DNA of 64,000 nt from Hyperoplus lanceolatus (lineage: Eukaryota > Chordata > Actinopteri > Uranoscopiformes > Ammodytidae). Location of the stretch: positions 31,267,198 to 31,331,197 of the forward strand of contig CM049397.1 of the NCBI GenBank assembly GCA_026929865.2, read 5' to 3'. A program made the position numbers and the translations under genes. This document shows, piece after piece, positions 37,050-49,968 of this stretch. The notes under the pieces were generated by a model. The model saw only the letters and a list, made by a program, of their open reading frames with translations. It had not been told where the DNA came from and did not search any database. Every line of letters starts with the position of its first letter. Within the stretch, counting starts at the first letter, position 1.

Positions 37050-38390
37050 TAGTTCAGAGATGATATGTATTTATTTTGTTTAGGGCTATCAAGCGATTAA
37101 AAAAATTAATTTAATTCATTACAGGCTCAGGATTAATTAATCTAAATTAATCGCATAGGCCTTATATGACACTTTTTTGCCGGTTTATAAACAGCTGTAG
37201 ACTATTCTCTCTCTTGCTCTCTCTCTCTCTCACTCACTCTCTCTCTCACTCTCACTCTCACTATCTCTCACACGCAGCTAGCAAACATAGGCTACTTGAG
37301 TTTTGAACCTACATTGTTGGAGCCCACTAAATGAATAATTCACAGACACTGCGGAGAATAAAATAAGCTGTCTTCTTACCTTCATGCTTATTTGCCCGAA
37401 ACATCCCATAACACATCCATAGAGACCTCGGCCCCTTTGCCCTGCTTCTTTCTTTACTGTTTAATCCCGTGCGGTCCGCGTCCGCAAGCTGCGCTCTCGT
37501 CTCACTCCTTTTGCACCGGGTCAAAGGGCACTATAGAAGTGTGTCCCTGGTCAGCAAAGGTCTTGCATAAAACAGCATAAGTGTGCTTGCGACACGTGTG
37601 CCACCCATGTAAGTGCATGGACACGTGTCCTACCAGATTTTTGAATATATATATATATATATATATATATTGTGTTTATACTTACAGAAGGATTTGTTCA
37701 TATCGAATTAATTTGATTTATGATACATTTTATTCCTATATCCGTGCTGAAAATGCATTTTTAAGACCTGTACAAAGTATTTATCTATTTGTATTAATGA
37801 AAAAAGGCTGTACCCCAAATTTGTTCTTTAAAAACGTTGCACTATGGAATATGCTTATATAAAATGTTAACTCTGAAACTAAATGGTGGAATTAGCCAGA
37901 GACTCTGGCTAATTCCACCATTTAGTTTTAGGTTTTTAAAGTTATTTATTTAAGTAATCAACTGGCAGCGTTTCATGATGCTATCTCCAACATTCCAAAA
38001 CCTTTTCCTGGCATTATGTCATGTGTGAACAAGAGTGATATGGTTGCTTGAATATGTGAACAGTGAAATTCAATAGTGGTGCAGACAATGTGCAGGAATG
38101 TAATACCTGTAATTTGCTGGGAACTATGTGTTAAAGGGGGGTATGATACATTTGTACCATCTTCACAGGCATTTTCTCGTAAATTATTTTTAAATCACTA
38201 CCATGGAAGAGAGAGTATCTGCCTTCCAAGCAGAATAAACTATAGAACATCTTGTTTAATATACAATATATATTTCAACTGAAGAATGCAAAAAAGTTTG
38301 TTAATTATATCATGAAAAATTTGCCTCAACAATATCCTCTGACATCTGGAATCATCTGAAAAGATTCTACAGAATTCTCACCTTCAGTGG
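37050..38390. other. Intergenic, repeat fragments
   Basis: Contains a (CT)n run (37,205-37,270), copy 2 of the direct repeat (37,545-37,645), a short (TA)n run, a segment resembling an intron of the cytokine-like genes (37,685-37,790) and a perfect palindrome (37,876-37,928). No gene seen. Confidence 0.55.
37876..37928. repeat. Perfect palindrome, 26-bp arms around one base
   Basis: Left arm 37,876-37,901 (begins AAACTAAATGGTGGAATTAG) and right arm 37,903-37,928 are exact reverse complements around a single A. There are no mismatches in 52 paired positions. Confidence 0.95.
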
Positions 38391-38393
38391 ATT

Positions 38394-39298
38394 CAGAGCC
38401 GGCCCAAGCCTTCAGGGGGCCCTAAGCGAAATATGATTAGGGGGCCCCTCTCCAATGTTAGCGCTGCTGAAACTATAGATCTTTGTTAAATATCATTCAC
38501 ACACCCAGTGTTTTCCGCTAGTGCCTCCACTGTGCAGCTGTGCGAAAATATTAAACAGCCGAGATTCAGACCCTCTTAGGGGGGTCCGGGGGTATGCCCC
38601 TCCGGGAGATTTTTTTAACCTTTTTAAAGTGAAATGCATGAATCTGGAGCACTTTGAGAGGAAAATTAAGAGGCTAAATCTGAGGAATTTTGTGTGAACA
38701 AATAATTTGGAGACACTGGGTCAGATGAATTAGAAGCTATTGAAGAAGGACACATGGATTTTCCATAAAAATATTAATATAAAATAAAATATTATGGGTT
38801 GGGCTTGGAGCTCTTTTTCTTTTACGGGACATATTTCTCTGTAATATAGTGAATGCATTTAAATGCAGTGTGAGGAACGAAGCAGAAGAACTCTGTTGTC
38901 CAGCTACTGTATCTTTTTTTCCACAGACGAGGCTGAAATAGGCTATAGACTATACACAGTGCATGGGCAACTGAGGACAGCCCCATTTCCAAATGTTTTT
39001 AAATAAACTCAATACACACTGTGTATGGATGTGAACGTGACATAATCAGATAATTTTGGATTTTCTCTGAGATGAACTAATTACATTTTTAGGCTATTAA
39101 TTATCTAGACCAAAACATTGTATTCCTTTTTTGAATAATAACTCACATTTGCATAGTATGATGTTAATATCAAACACACAAACTAAAAAAAAAAAAAAAA
39201 AAAAAATTTTTTTTTTTTTTTTTTTTTTTAGGGGGCCCCCCAGGCAGTCGGGGGCCCTAAGCGGCCGCTTAGTTCGCTTATGCCTCGGGCCGGCTCTG
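38394..39298. mobile_element. hAT element with 8-bp target duplication
   Basis: Ends CAGAGCCGGCCC and GGGCCGGCTCTG, flanked by AGTGGATT on both sides (38,386-38,393 and 39,299-39,306). 905 bp, no transposase. Inner GGGGCCCCTAAGCG-like blocks are arranged as subterminal inverted repeats. Contains an A-rich/T-rich run at 39,186-39,229. Confidence 0.9.
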
Positions 39299-39306
39299 AG
39301 TGGATT

Positions 39307-40335
39307 CCATCACTGCAGTTGAAATAAACAGGTTGTGTGATGCTAGCTGCCAGTTAGCGCCTCACTTGATCTCTGCTGCTGCTGTGTGGCACTAAGGTGT
39401 TATTGTCTGGCTAATGTTTGATGGGCATTAAGAGTGAGTCAGTGCAGCAGGGAAACTAGCAGTACCTGTAAGCTGGTCATCTCAAGGGTTGCAACATTTT
39501 TTAGTATACCTACTGGGGTTTTTGGATATTATAGAAGTTAAAATACGATCATGATGTGAAGGGAATGCAGGAAAAATTAGGCAGACTTTTTTTTTTATTA
39601 TTTGTATGTAAGAGCTGCAATACAGCATTTTGTTTTATGTTTTTCCTCACATATTGAGGATGAAATATGACCTATCAGCACATACACACCAATACAAACT
39701 CCCACCAACAGAAACATGAACGACCTATACAATCTTAGCATGACTATAGCAATCAGGAAATGCAATAAAAAATAAAGGAAAAAAAATAAAATAAAGAAAT
39801 ACGACTTTGACTTGGCTAAATGACTTGCATATATCTCAATAAAACACAATGAATTGAATAAACATTGAGGGCAAGAAAGAGAGGCGACAGATACTAAAGA
39901 GTGAGTGATTTGTGTGTGTGTGCATCAAGCCCTGTTCCTCCTCTCTCTCTCTCTCTGATCATTCCCTCCATACATGCATGGGATAGGGGGATTAGGATGT
40001 GTGTGTGCGTGTGCCATGCGCGTAGAATAAAATGCAGTTTGCCTGAGCATACAGCATTGAGAGCATTCCTAACACATGGCAACAGTCTAAAAATAGCCCA
40101 GCAGCCCCTCATTCATTCACCAGTAGGATATTTGCTTGGAAGGCGTGGGATTCCCTGGCACTGCCCTGGTCCAGATTTGATGAATGCAATCCCCACGGTT
40201 ACCGCACAACTTCCTATCTCCCTCTCCATCTCTATCCTCTCTGTCCTCTTTGACCTATTTATTTTTCTCTTCAGCACTCCCTCTCCTTTGCTAAAGCAGC
40301 TGCCCAGAAAGTCACCACCAGTACTGCCATCGGTG

Positions 40336-40376
<41 letters not shown>

Positions 40377-40780
40377 AGGTTGATGTGGTAAGAAATGTAT
40401 AGCGCTTTGGGGCTGAGAAAAAAAGTCTAAAAAAAGTGCTATATTAGTCAAGTCCACTCAGCATTTATCACTCTCCATATAAAGTGTGAGTATTTACCAG
40501 TTTGTTGAATCATTGATTTACTCACTAGTCTACATCTCAGAAAGTTATTTTGATGATTCATATTCAGCAGAAATAGAGTTCCTTTTGTGCGTTGCTGATT
40601 TATGTGAAAAAACAACAACACATCTGTACGTGCAGTCGTGCATGTAACTGTATTTCTGAGGGTCAATCAAGACTGAGTAGAGGAAGTGGAGTAGAGGAAT
40701 AAGCATCACTCCTGACAGAGCACTGTGGTTACCAGAATGTACCAATGATATTATGGTGACACATCATACAGACAACAGGC
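39307..40780. other. Intergenic, mostly unique sequence
   Basis: A (GT)n run lies at 40,338-40,372. The segment 40,030-40,230 is balanced in composition and repeat-free, and contains a MEF2-like CTAAAAATAG (40,087-40,096). No gene seen. Confidence 0.5.
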
Positions 40781-40783
40781 ATT

Positions 40784-41735
40784 TTGAAAATATATGTAAC
40801 CATTATTATAAGAATAATCAATAAAGCTGGATATTATGATCACACCAACCTCCTCTTTTTACATTCCCGTATCATAAAGTTCAATGACCTGGTTGAATAT
40901 CAAGTAGCACAAATCATGTTCAAAGCTAGAAAGAATCTCCTACCAGGTAACATTCAAAAACTTTTTTGTGACCGAGAGGGGGGTTACAATCTGAGGCAAC
41001 AGTTAAACTTTAAGACACTGGCGGTACGCACGACTTTAAAATGTCATTGCATCTCAATTGGGGGTGTGAAACTGTGGAATGGGATGAGCATGGAGCTAAA
41101 GCAATGTCCAAACATGATCCAGTTTAAAAAAAGGTTCAAAGCAATGATTTTCAAAAGGTACAGGGATGAGGGTGTGAAGTAAGAAGGAAATTATAATTAT
41201 ATGGATATATATACTGATTGTATAGATTTGTATGTAGATATGGATATATTGATTGTTTATAAATATAAATATAAATATAGATATATGCATTGTATAAATA
41301 TATAAAATATATATATATATTTTTTATAGTATATTAAGTTGTATGTATGTATAGTTTATAAATGGCAAACACAGTATCGCCAATTGTACAGTGAATATAT
41401 GCGAATATAATAAATATAAAATAAATATTTTTTTTATATATTTTTTTATTATTATTTTATTTATTTTATTTAGTAAATATTTTTATTCTTTATTTTTATT
41501 TTACTATGGAAAAGGGGTAGGATTAAATAAGTGTAATACTTCTTCCTGCTCCTTTTCAGGCATATCTCAGCATTACAGATAATTTGTTTTTTTTTATTTC
41601 TTTTATTTTTAATTTTTTTTTTGTGAAAACATAATTTGTTTATTGTATTTCTATGCTTTTCATTTTTGTTTTGTATGTTTGATATGTCTGAAATAAATTT
41701 AATCAAATCAAATCAAATCAAATCAAATCAATTAT
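40784..41735 (+). mobile_element. LINE 3' end (Rex1/L2-like) with pentanucleotide tail
   Basis: The frame at 40,784-41,182 encodes the C-terminal part of a non-LTR reverse transcriptase protein (LFLHSRIIKFNDLVEYQVAQ ... GVKLWNGMSMELKQC ... FKKRFKAMIF). It is followed by a long AT-rich 3' region and ends in tandem AATCA units (41,697-41,730), a typical LINE tail. The 5' part is missing. Clade assignment is tentative. Confidence 0.7.
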
Positions 41736-42221
41736 TTATTAAAAAACTATCTAACTCCACATAATGCCAAGATGTGTCACTTTGCCAGAGAAAAAGTTAA
41801 GCCATTAGCTATAGCCCGAAGTTATAATAGAGCCTTATCACAGCTTTATTGAAAGGTTTACTCATGCAGATGTGTCTTCAAAGTTATTCATTTGGAAAAA
41901 GCACCAAAAACAAAACAAAGTTCATCCTCATTCTGCAAAGGATTGTGAAACAGTGGAATGAGACACCTGCTCACCAATATTTATTTTGTCTTGTAAGTAT
42001 TCCTCAGTATTGTTTGTCTGCCTGAACCTGTATTATGAAACAGTGTTAAAGTGCTTGACAGCACGTCCTCAGTCATTTTGCATGTTAAGTCCAGTCAGCA
42101 TTTTTCTAGGATGAGTCAAGTCAGCATTTTTCTAGGATTGTTTGTAACTCTTTAAAGCAATTTATTCTGTCTAATTGATGTTTTTCATGCCCCCTGTAGA
42201 AAAAAAAAATGGTTTTCTGAC

Positions 42222-42360
42222 CCCTGTCTAATCAGCATCTTGATAGGCCACACCTGTGAGGTGGGATGGATTATCTCTGCAAAGGAGAAGTGCTCTAACG
42301 ATTTAGACAGAATTGGGAACAATATTAGAGAGAGATGGTTATTTTGTGAATGTAGAATTT
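42222..42360. mobile_element. Decayed copy of the 5,831-6,239 MITE
   Basis: Shares TCAGCATCTTGAT.GG.CACACCTGTGAGGTGGGATGG and GGATTATCTC with the complete element. Ends are lost. Confidence 0.7.
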
Positions 42361-42749
42361 TTTTTTTTATTTTTGAGTTAAGCACATGAAAAACGTTTAA
42401 ATTTTTTTAACTGAGCAAAAAATAATAATAAGAAAATAAGCTGAACACATCAAATACTTTTCCGACTCCTTTACTAGACTTCTGCAGTACGGCCGGGTAC
42501 GGCAGGCAGGGTTGTTTAGAGTACACTATGAAATATGTGTCAATGTCATCTCCTGATATCTTCATCTGTGAGAAAGGATAAACAGTAAACTCCCTTTCTT
42601 TCCTGTGAATCATCCTTCCTCAGTCTGGGTTTTGAGTATGGGCAGCAGCTGTGGAACTTTCAGTTTATCTAAATTAAAACATTCTGGAACTGAAACCCTG
42701 GCCTTTCACATGTTGCCCTGTTGGCCTGCAGCACCAGAAAGGCCCGTAG

Positions 42750-42865
<116 letters not shown>

Positions 42866-44940
42866 CTCAGAAGGGTATTTTTAGGTTAAGGTAAACCTTG
42901 AAAGGTTCACCAGCCATGTTGGCCACATGTCCTGGATGTTCAGTTTACCTTAAGGATGGAAATGTATATACTGTATAATATAATATGCAGCATTATTGTA
43001 ACTTAAATTAATCAACAGTGAAGTATTTAAAAGTAGTTCCACTTCAACAATACTAACATCCTGCCACATGTAAGTGAATCAGTTATAGGCCTTTGTTTAT
43101 GTGATGAAAAAAAATAGATACAATAATACTCTATATGAGGCCTTTTGGCTTTAGGAGTATATTTACTTTTAAAACTTTAATTACATTTAGTTATTATTTT
43201 GTTAACGGAGTATTTTTACATTTACTTTGGTAAAAAGATTTTGACTACTCTATCCACTGTCTTTACTGATCTTCATAACGGATAGTAATCTGTAAAAAGC
43301 ATCAGTCCCTCAGCGTCTGACCCACAGGCAGACATTCACACGCCTCTGCTGCGTACTAACTGGTTGTGTCATGACAGAAGGGCAATGGATGTTACAGATA
43401 ACAAAGCAGCTGCTCTAATATAACCGTAAATTCACCACAATTTTTTTTTTTCAAAATCTCAGAAAGGTGACACAGGTTTGTTGACCTAATGTGATCAGAG
43501 TGAGTGACACACTGTATGGTCGACGTGTCACTTGCCTGTCATTCTTCCCTTTGAAACTCAACGGCTTGAAGAGCACTGAAAACACACTGCCCTTGAGTAA
43601 ACCTTAGTAAAATAACAATACAAATACATTAAAAATACAGTTCAGCAAAAGTTAACTCCTTCGAAACAGCAGTTTGTAGTTATATCTGAACTCATGTGGG
43701 AAAAATCTAACTACTTTGACAAAGTTTACTTTGACTTTTTACAGTAACACTAAAGTATAGGCGGTGCTGCTTAACTTGAGCATTTCAATTTATTTTATTT
43801 TACTTCATCTTTTATACATTTCCGAGGCAAATATTGTACCTCCTCCACTATTCATTTGATAAATAATACTTTTCAGATTAAGATTTCAGATAACAACATA
43901 TTTCAACTCCATTCAGATTTATATTGTGACATCTGACCCCTAGGTTAGGGGGACCTCTAACTGTAAAGCAGTTAAAACCAGTTCTAGCTGCACCATTCAT
44001 AATGCATGTACACATATTTAAAATGCTTCAGTACCAACAATGTCAGTCTCTCCCTTTTGGAGTGGCTTCTCATCCACCCGCTAAACAAACTGTTTCTTCC
44101 CCACAGCAATAAAAACACTCAAGTCCCTCTGTCAGCGGGCAATGTTAAGGACTTCTGGAGTTTTGGTGTGGTCTACTATGGTGGTTCGTGGCTTGATTAC
44201 TATGTTTAGTCTGTTGCACTATTTGGTGAGACACGAGATGTGGTATTATACTTGACACACTTTATTACTATGATTATGTGTTGTTATATGTGTGTGTTTG
44301 AAGTGATATGTAGCAAGGTCCTATGGTCCTAACAGGTACAAAAAATAAATGACATCCAGTTAAAGTTGCACTCTATTCTTGTCATATCATATATTGTATA
44401 TAACACATTACTCACATTTCCATGGATAAACAGTGTGTTTACTTTAAGGCACATATTTTACTAAATATATTTGATTTGCATAAAATGAGTTGAATCTTGT
44501 TTGTCATTTTGTATGTCTGTACTTTTTATGCACTTTGGGCTGAAGCGCACTGACATCGTGTTGACATGGTATAGTAAGTTTCTAAGTTCTATTATACTAG
44601 CAAATTTAGTTGATAATGCTTATGGGCTTTAATTTTTTTGCATGATTTTGAAGGCAGACTGTATTAGTGGTCTATCATTGTAAATTAAATATTGGTCGTC
44701 AGACAAAACACTGACTTAAAACATTTAACTACGAACTGAATCAAAAATAACATCGTTAATGGAAACAATTATAATTAATTTAATTTATCAAATGGCCAGT
44801 TGATCAATTATACAAGTTAACTGTTACTTTTTTTTTCAGATGCCAATTACAATCCTTACACCTCTGTTGCACTGAGTGATGTCCACCCTGAAGTGGGACG
44901 GGGATAAAAAGAGCACACCTCTCCTGAGCAAAAACCTTTT

Positions 44941-47248
44941 TTTATTTCTCGTTGAAAGGAACTTGGTAGAATATTACAGCAGTACACACGACTGAAACAG
45001 CTGCCATTTCACGTACAGGAAGAAGGATGTAGTTCAATCTCGTGTAATATTATATATATATATATATATGCATATGTATATCAATAGAAAAGAAAAAAAA
45101 ACTATTGCTCCCAGGTTTGTTTTTTTCATATGGCATTTCTGCATTTGTGTTGTGAGTGGGTAAAGTAAAAATTCAACAAGAGGTTCACACACACCAAAAG
45201 GAAGTCAGTGGGACAATGAGAGTGACATTCCCCAAAAGCAAGGGGAACTTGTTGGCTTGTTGTTTTTTATGCTGCTTGTTTTTATTAGGCTGAGAAGTAA
45301 ACTTTAAACTTTTGTTTCCTTTCCATTGCAATAAAGAAAAACTTGAAACTGCTCTCAAATATGGATAAATGCCATCATCATACAGCAATGGGAATATGCA
45401 AAAAGACATGAATATAAGGCGGATTCGCCCTACGAGCAGGCATGCAAAAAATGATCAGAATTGAAAAGAAAGGAGCACTAAAGACAAACTGTTGATGATT
45501 GCAGGTGTGTTGTTTGCGTCGTTATGGCTACTGATGGTCAGCCAATGATTGACAGAACATGATTAAAGGTGTGGACTGAAACGAGGGGGACAAGTTGATG
45601 CTATGTAAAGTGAACTGGAGTGCTGAGTGTTTGCTGACAAACTACTTCAATGAAGTTCGTTGCTAGAAATTGCTATAACATACTGTGTTATCAATTTGCC
45701 TGAACTCTTCTTAAATTCCCTCTTAAAAAAGGAAGAAAATAAATGTTAGGGGAAAAAAAAGAAGCAGGTATGAAATATCGCCCTGGACAGTTGAATCCAA
45801 GTTTAGTGTTTATTTTTTAAATAAGCCACTTTAGGCAGCGTTATCTAATAAATGTCTCATCTTTTCCAAGACATATTTCAATATATCTCTTTTGAAAAAT
45901 AATTCTGTCTATAATTGATCTTTTTAGTAAGTAAATATCTTCCATTATATATATTTTATATATATTTTTTTTTCTGTCTTAAGTTACAGCACCCTCCCAC
46001 TGTGGGTGTCGTTTTCCAAAAAAAAGCACCAATTTTTCTTCTTACAATCAAGACTGAATATTGCTTCAGTCGTTAATGGTCTGAGTTCAAGATTTGAAGG
46101 ATCCCAAATGGAGCGCCCCGAATGAAAGTCAACAAGGACTCTTTGCCTTGAGACCGTACAGCTCAAAAACCCTGGCAACATTAAGCTTGAACTTGAAATA
46201 TTCGTGACCAGTATACTCGAGGGTCTGAGCCCACCACTACCCCCCCCCCCCCCTTTGACAAGGAAAAGGTCACAGGCCTAAAATACCAGACGTCATCAGT
46301 TGCACCCACGTCTCAAAATGCAGCAGCTGGCCGACCCAGAAGACGCAGAGGCACAGGTAACACTGATATATACCCCTAAAGTATGGACTGGACTCTCCAG
46401 CCCTGAGACTAATAGACAAGCAGGCCTTTTCAGCCACATTTCAGCTACAGGAGCAGGAGGTGAGCACCTAAAGGGGGACGCCCAGGTGGGAGGAAAGGGG
46501 GGGGGGGGGTGAATAAGGTCATTTTGGACTCATTATGGATTGTCCAGAGAATCCAAACGAGTCGTGTGCTTGTAACAGATGTCCTGGGATGATGCCCGAA
46601 AGGTTGCCAGCCTCCTTCCCTATAGCTGACTGTGGCTTTGGGTGTTGTCTTGGTGGGTCTTTTCTGGTCCTTATTGTAACATTTTCTTGGACGAAAAACA
46701 GGCACACAGTCATGGTGAGTGATGCAGGTGCTCCGTTTCTCTCTCTCTCCCCCCAATCTGCACCTGCTGGTTTATGGGTATGTCACACAGTTCACACACT
46801 TTCCTAATTTTCATCACACAGAAGACTACAACAGGTCAGCACCAGGATGAGCTTTTACCATTGGATATATAAACCAGGAAGTGGGGACTGGTAGCTAATA
46901 CTGAGCACTGTCAAACTTAATTTGCTGGGCTGCATGTGAGAGCTTATCAAATAGATCTTCAATAGGCCTATATATATTTATATGGGGGGGGGGGGGGTCT
47001 CATACAAGAGCTGACTACTTGCAGCAGTCCGCATTCATTTAGCTATAACATCCACCTTAACTTTTAGAACATGATTCTCTTACATAGACAGTCAAATATA
47101 CTATTTATTTTTACTCCGTTGTTATAGCATTTTAAAGTTCGATTCGTCATGCACATGATAGTCGTTCCTCTCTCTCTCTCTCTGTATATCGCCAGGCTTT
47201 TGCATCATGTCAGCTTCATCACAAGTAAACCACCGCCATCTCTCTCCA
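44941..47248 (-). other. purb: Probable 3'UTR of purb, with poly(A) signal
   Basis: On the minus strand downstream of the purb stop. AATAAA reads at 44,946-44,941 on that strand. The 2.3 kb is free of recognisable transposons, unlike the DNA on either side, which fits a long 3'UTR such as mammalian PURB has. Extent is inferred. It includes short G and AT runs (46,498-46,509; 46,985-46,997). Confidence 0.5.
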
Positions 47249-48229
47249 TCAATCGTCGTCCACCTCCTCGCCCTCGGATTCCTCTCCGGCTGTCCTCTCG
47301 TACATCTTGTCGCGGTGCCTCTCCTGGATCTCTTTCATCTCCTCGGCGTAGCGGCTGAACGCGCCCCCGAACTTGCCCCAAGCCTTGAAGGGGATTGTTA
47401 TAGAGTTCCTGTAACTGGGCTTCACTTCACTCACCCGCAAGAAAACTCCATACTTGTTGGATCCCACGTCGAAGAAGAAGCGCTTGGAGTCCACCATGAT
47501 AGAGGTGCCCTCCGGAAGCTCGCTGTAGCCCCCGGCCCCTCCACCACCGCCGGACAGATCCTCCTCGTCTCCTCCATAGTCGTCTATCAACTTGGCCAAG
47601 GCGTCGCGGAACTCTATCAAGCCCTGGGCAGGGAGTGCGATGGTTTGCCCGGATTGCATGCCAGCTCCTCCGGGCATGCCACCCATTCCGACACCGAAAC
47701 CAGGGCCTCGGTTGACGGTCTGCCGGATCCGGAGAAAGCGACCCCGCTGGTTCTCCTTCAAATCGAGGTAGTATTTACGGTTCTCGCGCACCAGGAACTC
47801 GCTCTTCAAGGCCCGTCTAGGCCCGGTGTCATCCCCACCGGTAGACTGAGCGATCTGCTCCGGGCTGCTAGGCCCCAGCTGGGCGTAGTGCTCTATGAAA
47901 TCCCCCAGGTAGTCGCGGAACTCGGCCGCCACTGACATGGAGAGGGTCAGCCGACTCTTTGAGCCCCCGGCGCCCACCTCGGCGATCTTGATGAACCGGC
48001 CTTTGGCGTTCTGCTTCACGTCAAGGTAGAAGCGTTTGTTCTGGATGTCCAGCCGTTTGGAGGCCAGCTCCTGGGTCTCGGGCTCGCGCTGGTAGTGCTG
48101 AAACCCACCGCCGCCTCCTCCTCCGCCGCCACCACCACCGCGCTCGCCGCCACCACCACCGCGCTCACCGCCACCTCCACCTCCGCTGCTGCTGCCACCG
48201 CGCTCACTGCCACTGTCCCCATCCGCCAT
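47249..48229 (-). CDS. purb: Transcriptional activator protein Pur-beta
   Basis: Intronless, 326 residues, start at 48,229 ([12 protein letters not shown], as in vertebrate PURB); an upstream in-frame ATG at 48,274 is not supported by the family. Residues 10-42 are a glycine-rich expansion with repeated ERGGGGG. Three PUR repeats follow at roughly 54-117, 139-213 and 241-304. PUR motifs seen include [39 protein letters not shown] and [20 protein letters not shown]. The acidic tail ends [15 protein letters not shown] binds purine-rich single-stranded DNA and RNA (GGN repeats) in nucleus and cytoplasm, and represses smooth-muscle and other genes. Head to head with h2az2, as neighbours at human 7p13. 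I see no frame damage. Confidence 0.95.
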   Translation of the reverse strand: MADGDSGSERGGSSSGGGGGGERGGGGGERGGGGGGGGGGGGFQHYQREPETQELASKRLDIQNKRFYLDVKQNAKGRFIKIAEVGAGGSKSRLTLSMSVAAEFRDYLGDFIEHYAQLGPSSPEQIAQSTGGDDTGPRRALKSEFLVRENRKYYLDLKENQRGRFLRIRQTVNRGPGFGVGMGGMPGGAGMQSGQTIALPAQGLIEFRDALAKLIDDYGGDEEDLSGGGGGAGGYSELPEGTSIMVDSKRFFFDVGSNKYGVFLRVSEVKPSYRNSITIPFKAWGKFGGAFSRYAEEMKEIQERHRDKMYERTAGEESEGEEVDDD

Positions 48230-49025
48230 CTTCGCCACCAGCAGCCCGTTTCTCTGCGTAGTTTTGACCCCCACCCCTCGCCGTCCTCGCTATGCTAGCT
48301 GAGGGAAACCGGACGCTGGTTTCTGGGCTCTGATTGGCCGCCGCGGCTGTCAATGAAAACATTAAATATATTTCTTGCGTTCTAATTAGGCCAACTGTCC
48401 TGTCCGTCATTATTCTTGCGTTTTCATTGGCCAATTGTCCCGTCTGTCATTAAAAATACAGAACCTCCTCCTGGATCATCTGGATGACATTCGGTTACAG
48501 ATGTATAAATGGCAGTATTGAACTCACTATTTTGCAAACTTATCTGTGCATTTTAACGTACCCATGTCATAATCCTTTTCCTAATGCAGCGAGTATACAT
48601 TTATTTGCATTTCAAGAGTTGTGAGTGACCTTGAACTGAAATGTAGGAGTTATTTCCAACCATGTTCTCCTTTTTATGAATTATGATTATTATTTTTGGG
48701 GATATGATGCCCCTGGAAGGACACTGGACACTCACACACATTACACTACACACAGAGTCACGCCTACTTGTTGGTCCCGTGCGCAAAACCAGGCACGATG
48801 ATCCTGGGCGATGTGGGGGGATGGGTGGAATGTTCTTGTAAGCTGTTCTGTGGTTGGTCGAAACTGAGATTCGAAGGAACAACTCGCACTCTGATTGGCC
48901 TTTTCCGGACTCCCACGAGGGGTCTCATGCAAAAGATTTCCGAAAGGCTTTATTGTTTCTTTGCTTTCGGGAGCTGAAATTATTGCTATCGACTCAGTTC
49001 TACAATCAAATAACGAAACGGAAAA
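48230..49025. promoter_or_regulatory. Shared upstream region of purb and h2az2
   Basis: About 0.8 kb separates the two start codons. Several CCAAT/ATTGG boxes are visible: GATTGGCC at 48,332, CATTGGCCAAT at 48,425 and GATTGGCC at 48,892. A repeated motif TTCTTGCGTT.T.ATT..GGCCAA.TGTCC occurs twice (48,370-48,400 and 48,413-48,440). No good TATA box was seen. The layout suits a bidirectional housekeeping promoter; function is inferred. Confidence 0.6.
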
Positions 49026-49936
49026 ATGGTAAGTTCTCCTCGGCTAAGACCAAATGCATTACCAGGGGTGTCGGTACATTTGTACGGCAATTATTGAGCA
49101 ACTGTAGAAAGTGCTGTTTTGAATTTGAACTGAGGGTAATACGAGCTAACTGTCAGCTAACCTGTTAGCATTAACATTAGCACTAGAAGTCCGGGGGTTG
49201 TTGCATTTCACGTAAATATAACGTAGTTATTTTTTCCCCGGGTAGTAACCGTGTTGGTAGAGCGAATTGCTTGGTTACAGGTTCAAACCTTGATTCATAG
49301 GGTGTTGTGTTTAGCTTCTCTGTGGAAGGTGGATTAGCAACCTTTAGCATGCTAAGTTTAGCCATTTCAGTAGCCTAACGTATGGTCAATTGTTAGTGTT
49401 TGGCTGTGGAGTATTTAACAATAAGATTATAAACGCGGCAAATCGCTTCCAATGGACCTTACTGCCATGTGCGCTTAGCAGGCTCCGTGACGTAAACTAT
49501 TTTTTCTTTTTGTCCATAAAGTTAATCGGTGTTTTATTTGTCCCCGCCTGTTGCAAGTCCTATTTTGTCAAAATGTTTTTATTATTTTATTTTAAATGTG
49601 TAATATCTTAATCGGCTGCAATCTCTATTATATACAATATATGGCTGCAATGCCTGCCAAAGTCTGGTTGACTGATCGTTGCCATCTTTTTCGATTGGTT
49701 ATGTTTTTCTTTTGTTTGGCGGGAAAGCGGTCATAGTTTAACCGGCCACCTGTAACGAGCTTTCTGTATATGTCCATCGACTCCCGCTGATCTTTAAAAA
49801 GTCTTCAAGGGCAATTCAGGCCACCAGGAAACAAAAACGAGGCGTCAATAAAAAATAAAATATCTTAAATCAATCCCAGTAAAGTCTTAAAAATGTTAAG
49901 GAAGTAGGATTTTATAAATGTAAAATTGATAGCATG

Positions 49937-49968
<32 letters not shown>

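Noticed and set aside
39901-40374. 157-codon open frame
   Set aside because: Runs through CT/GT-rich low-complexity DNA and ends in a (GT)n tract; no domain seen.
44006-44209. 67-codon frame ending YYGGSWLDYYV as a possible small gene
   Set aside because: No recognisable domain, no splice or promoter context, and located in repeat-rich DNA.
47207-47935. 242-codon open frame on the + strand
   Set aside because: Antisense shadow of purb; high GC content removes stop codons.
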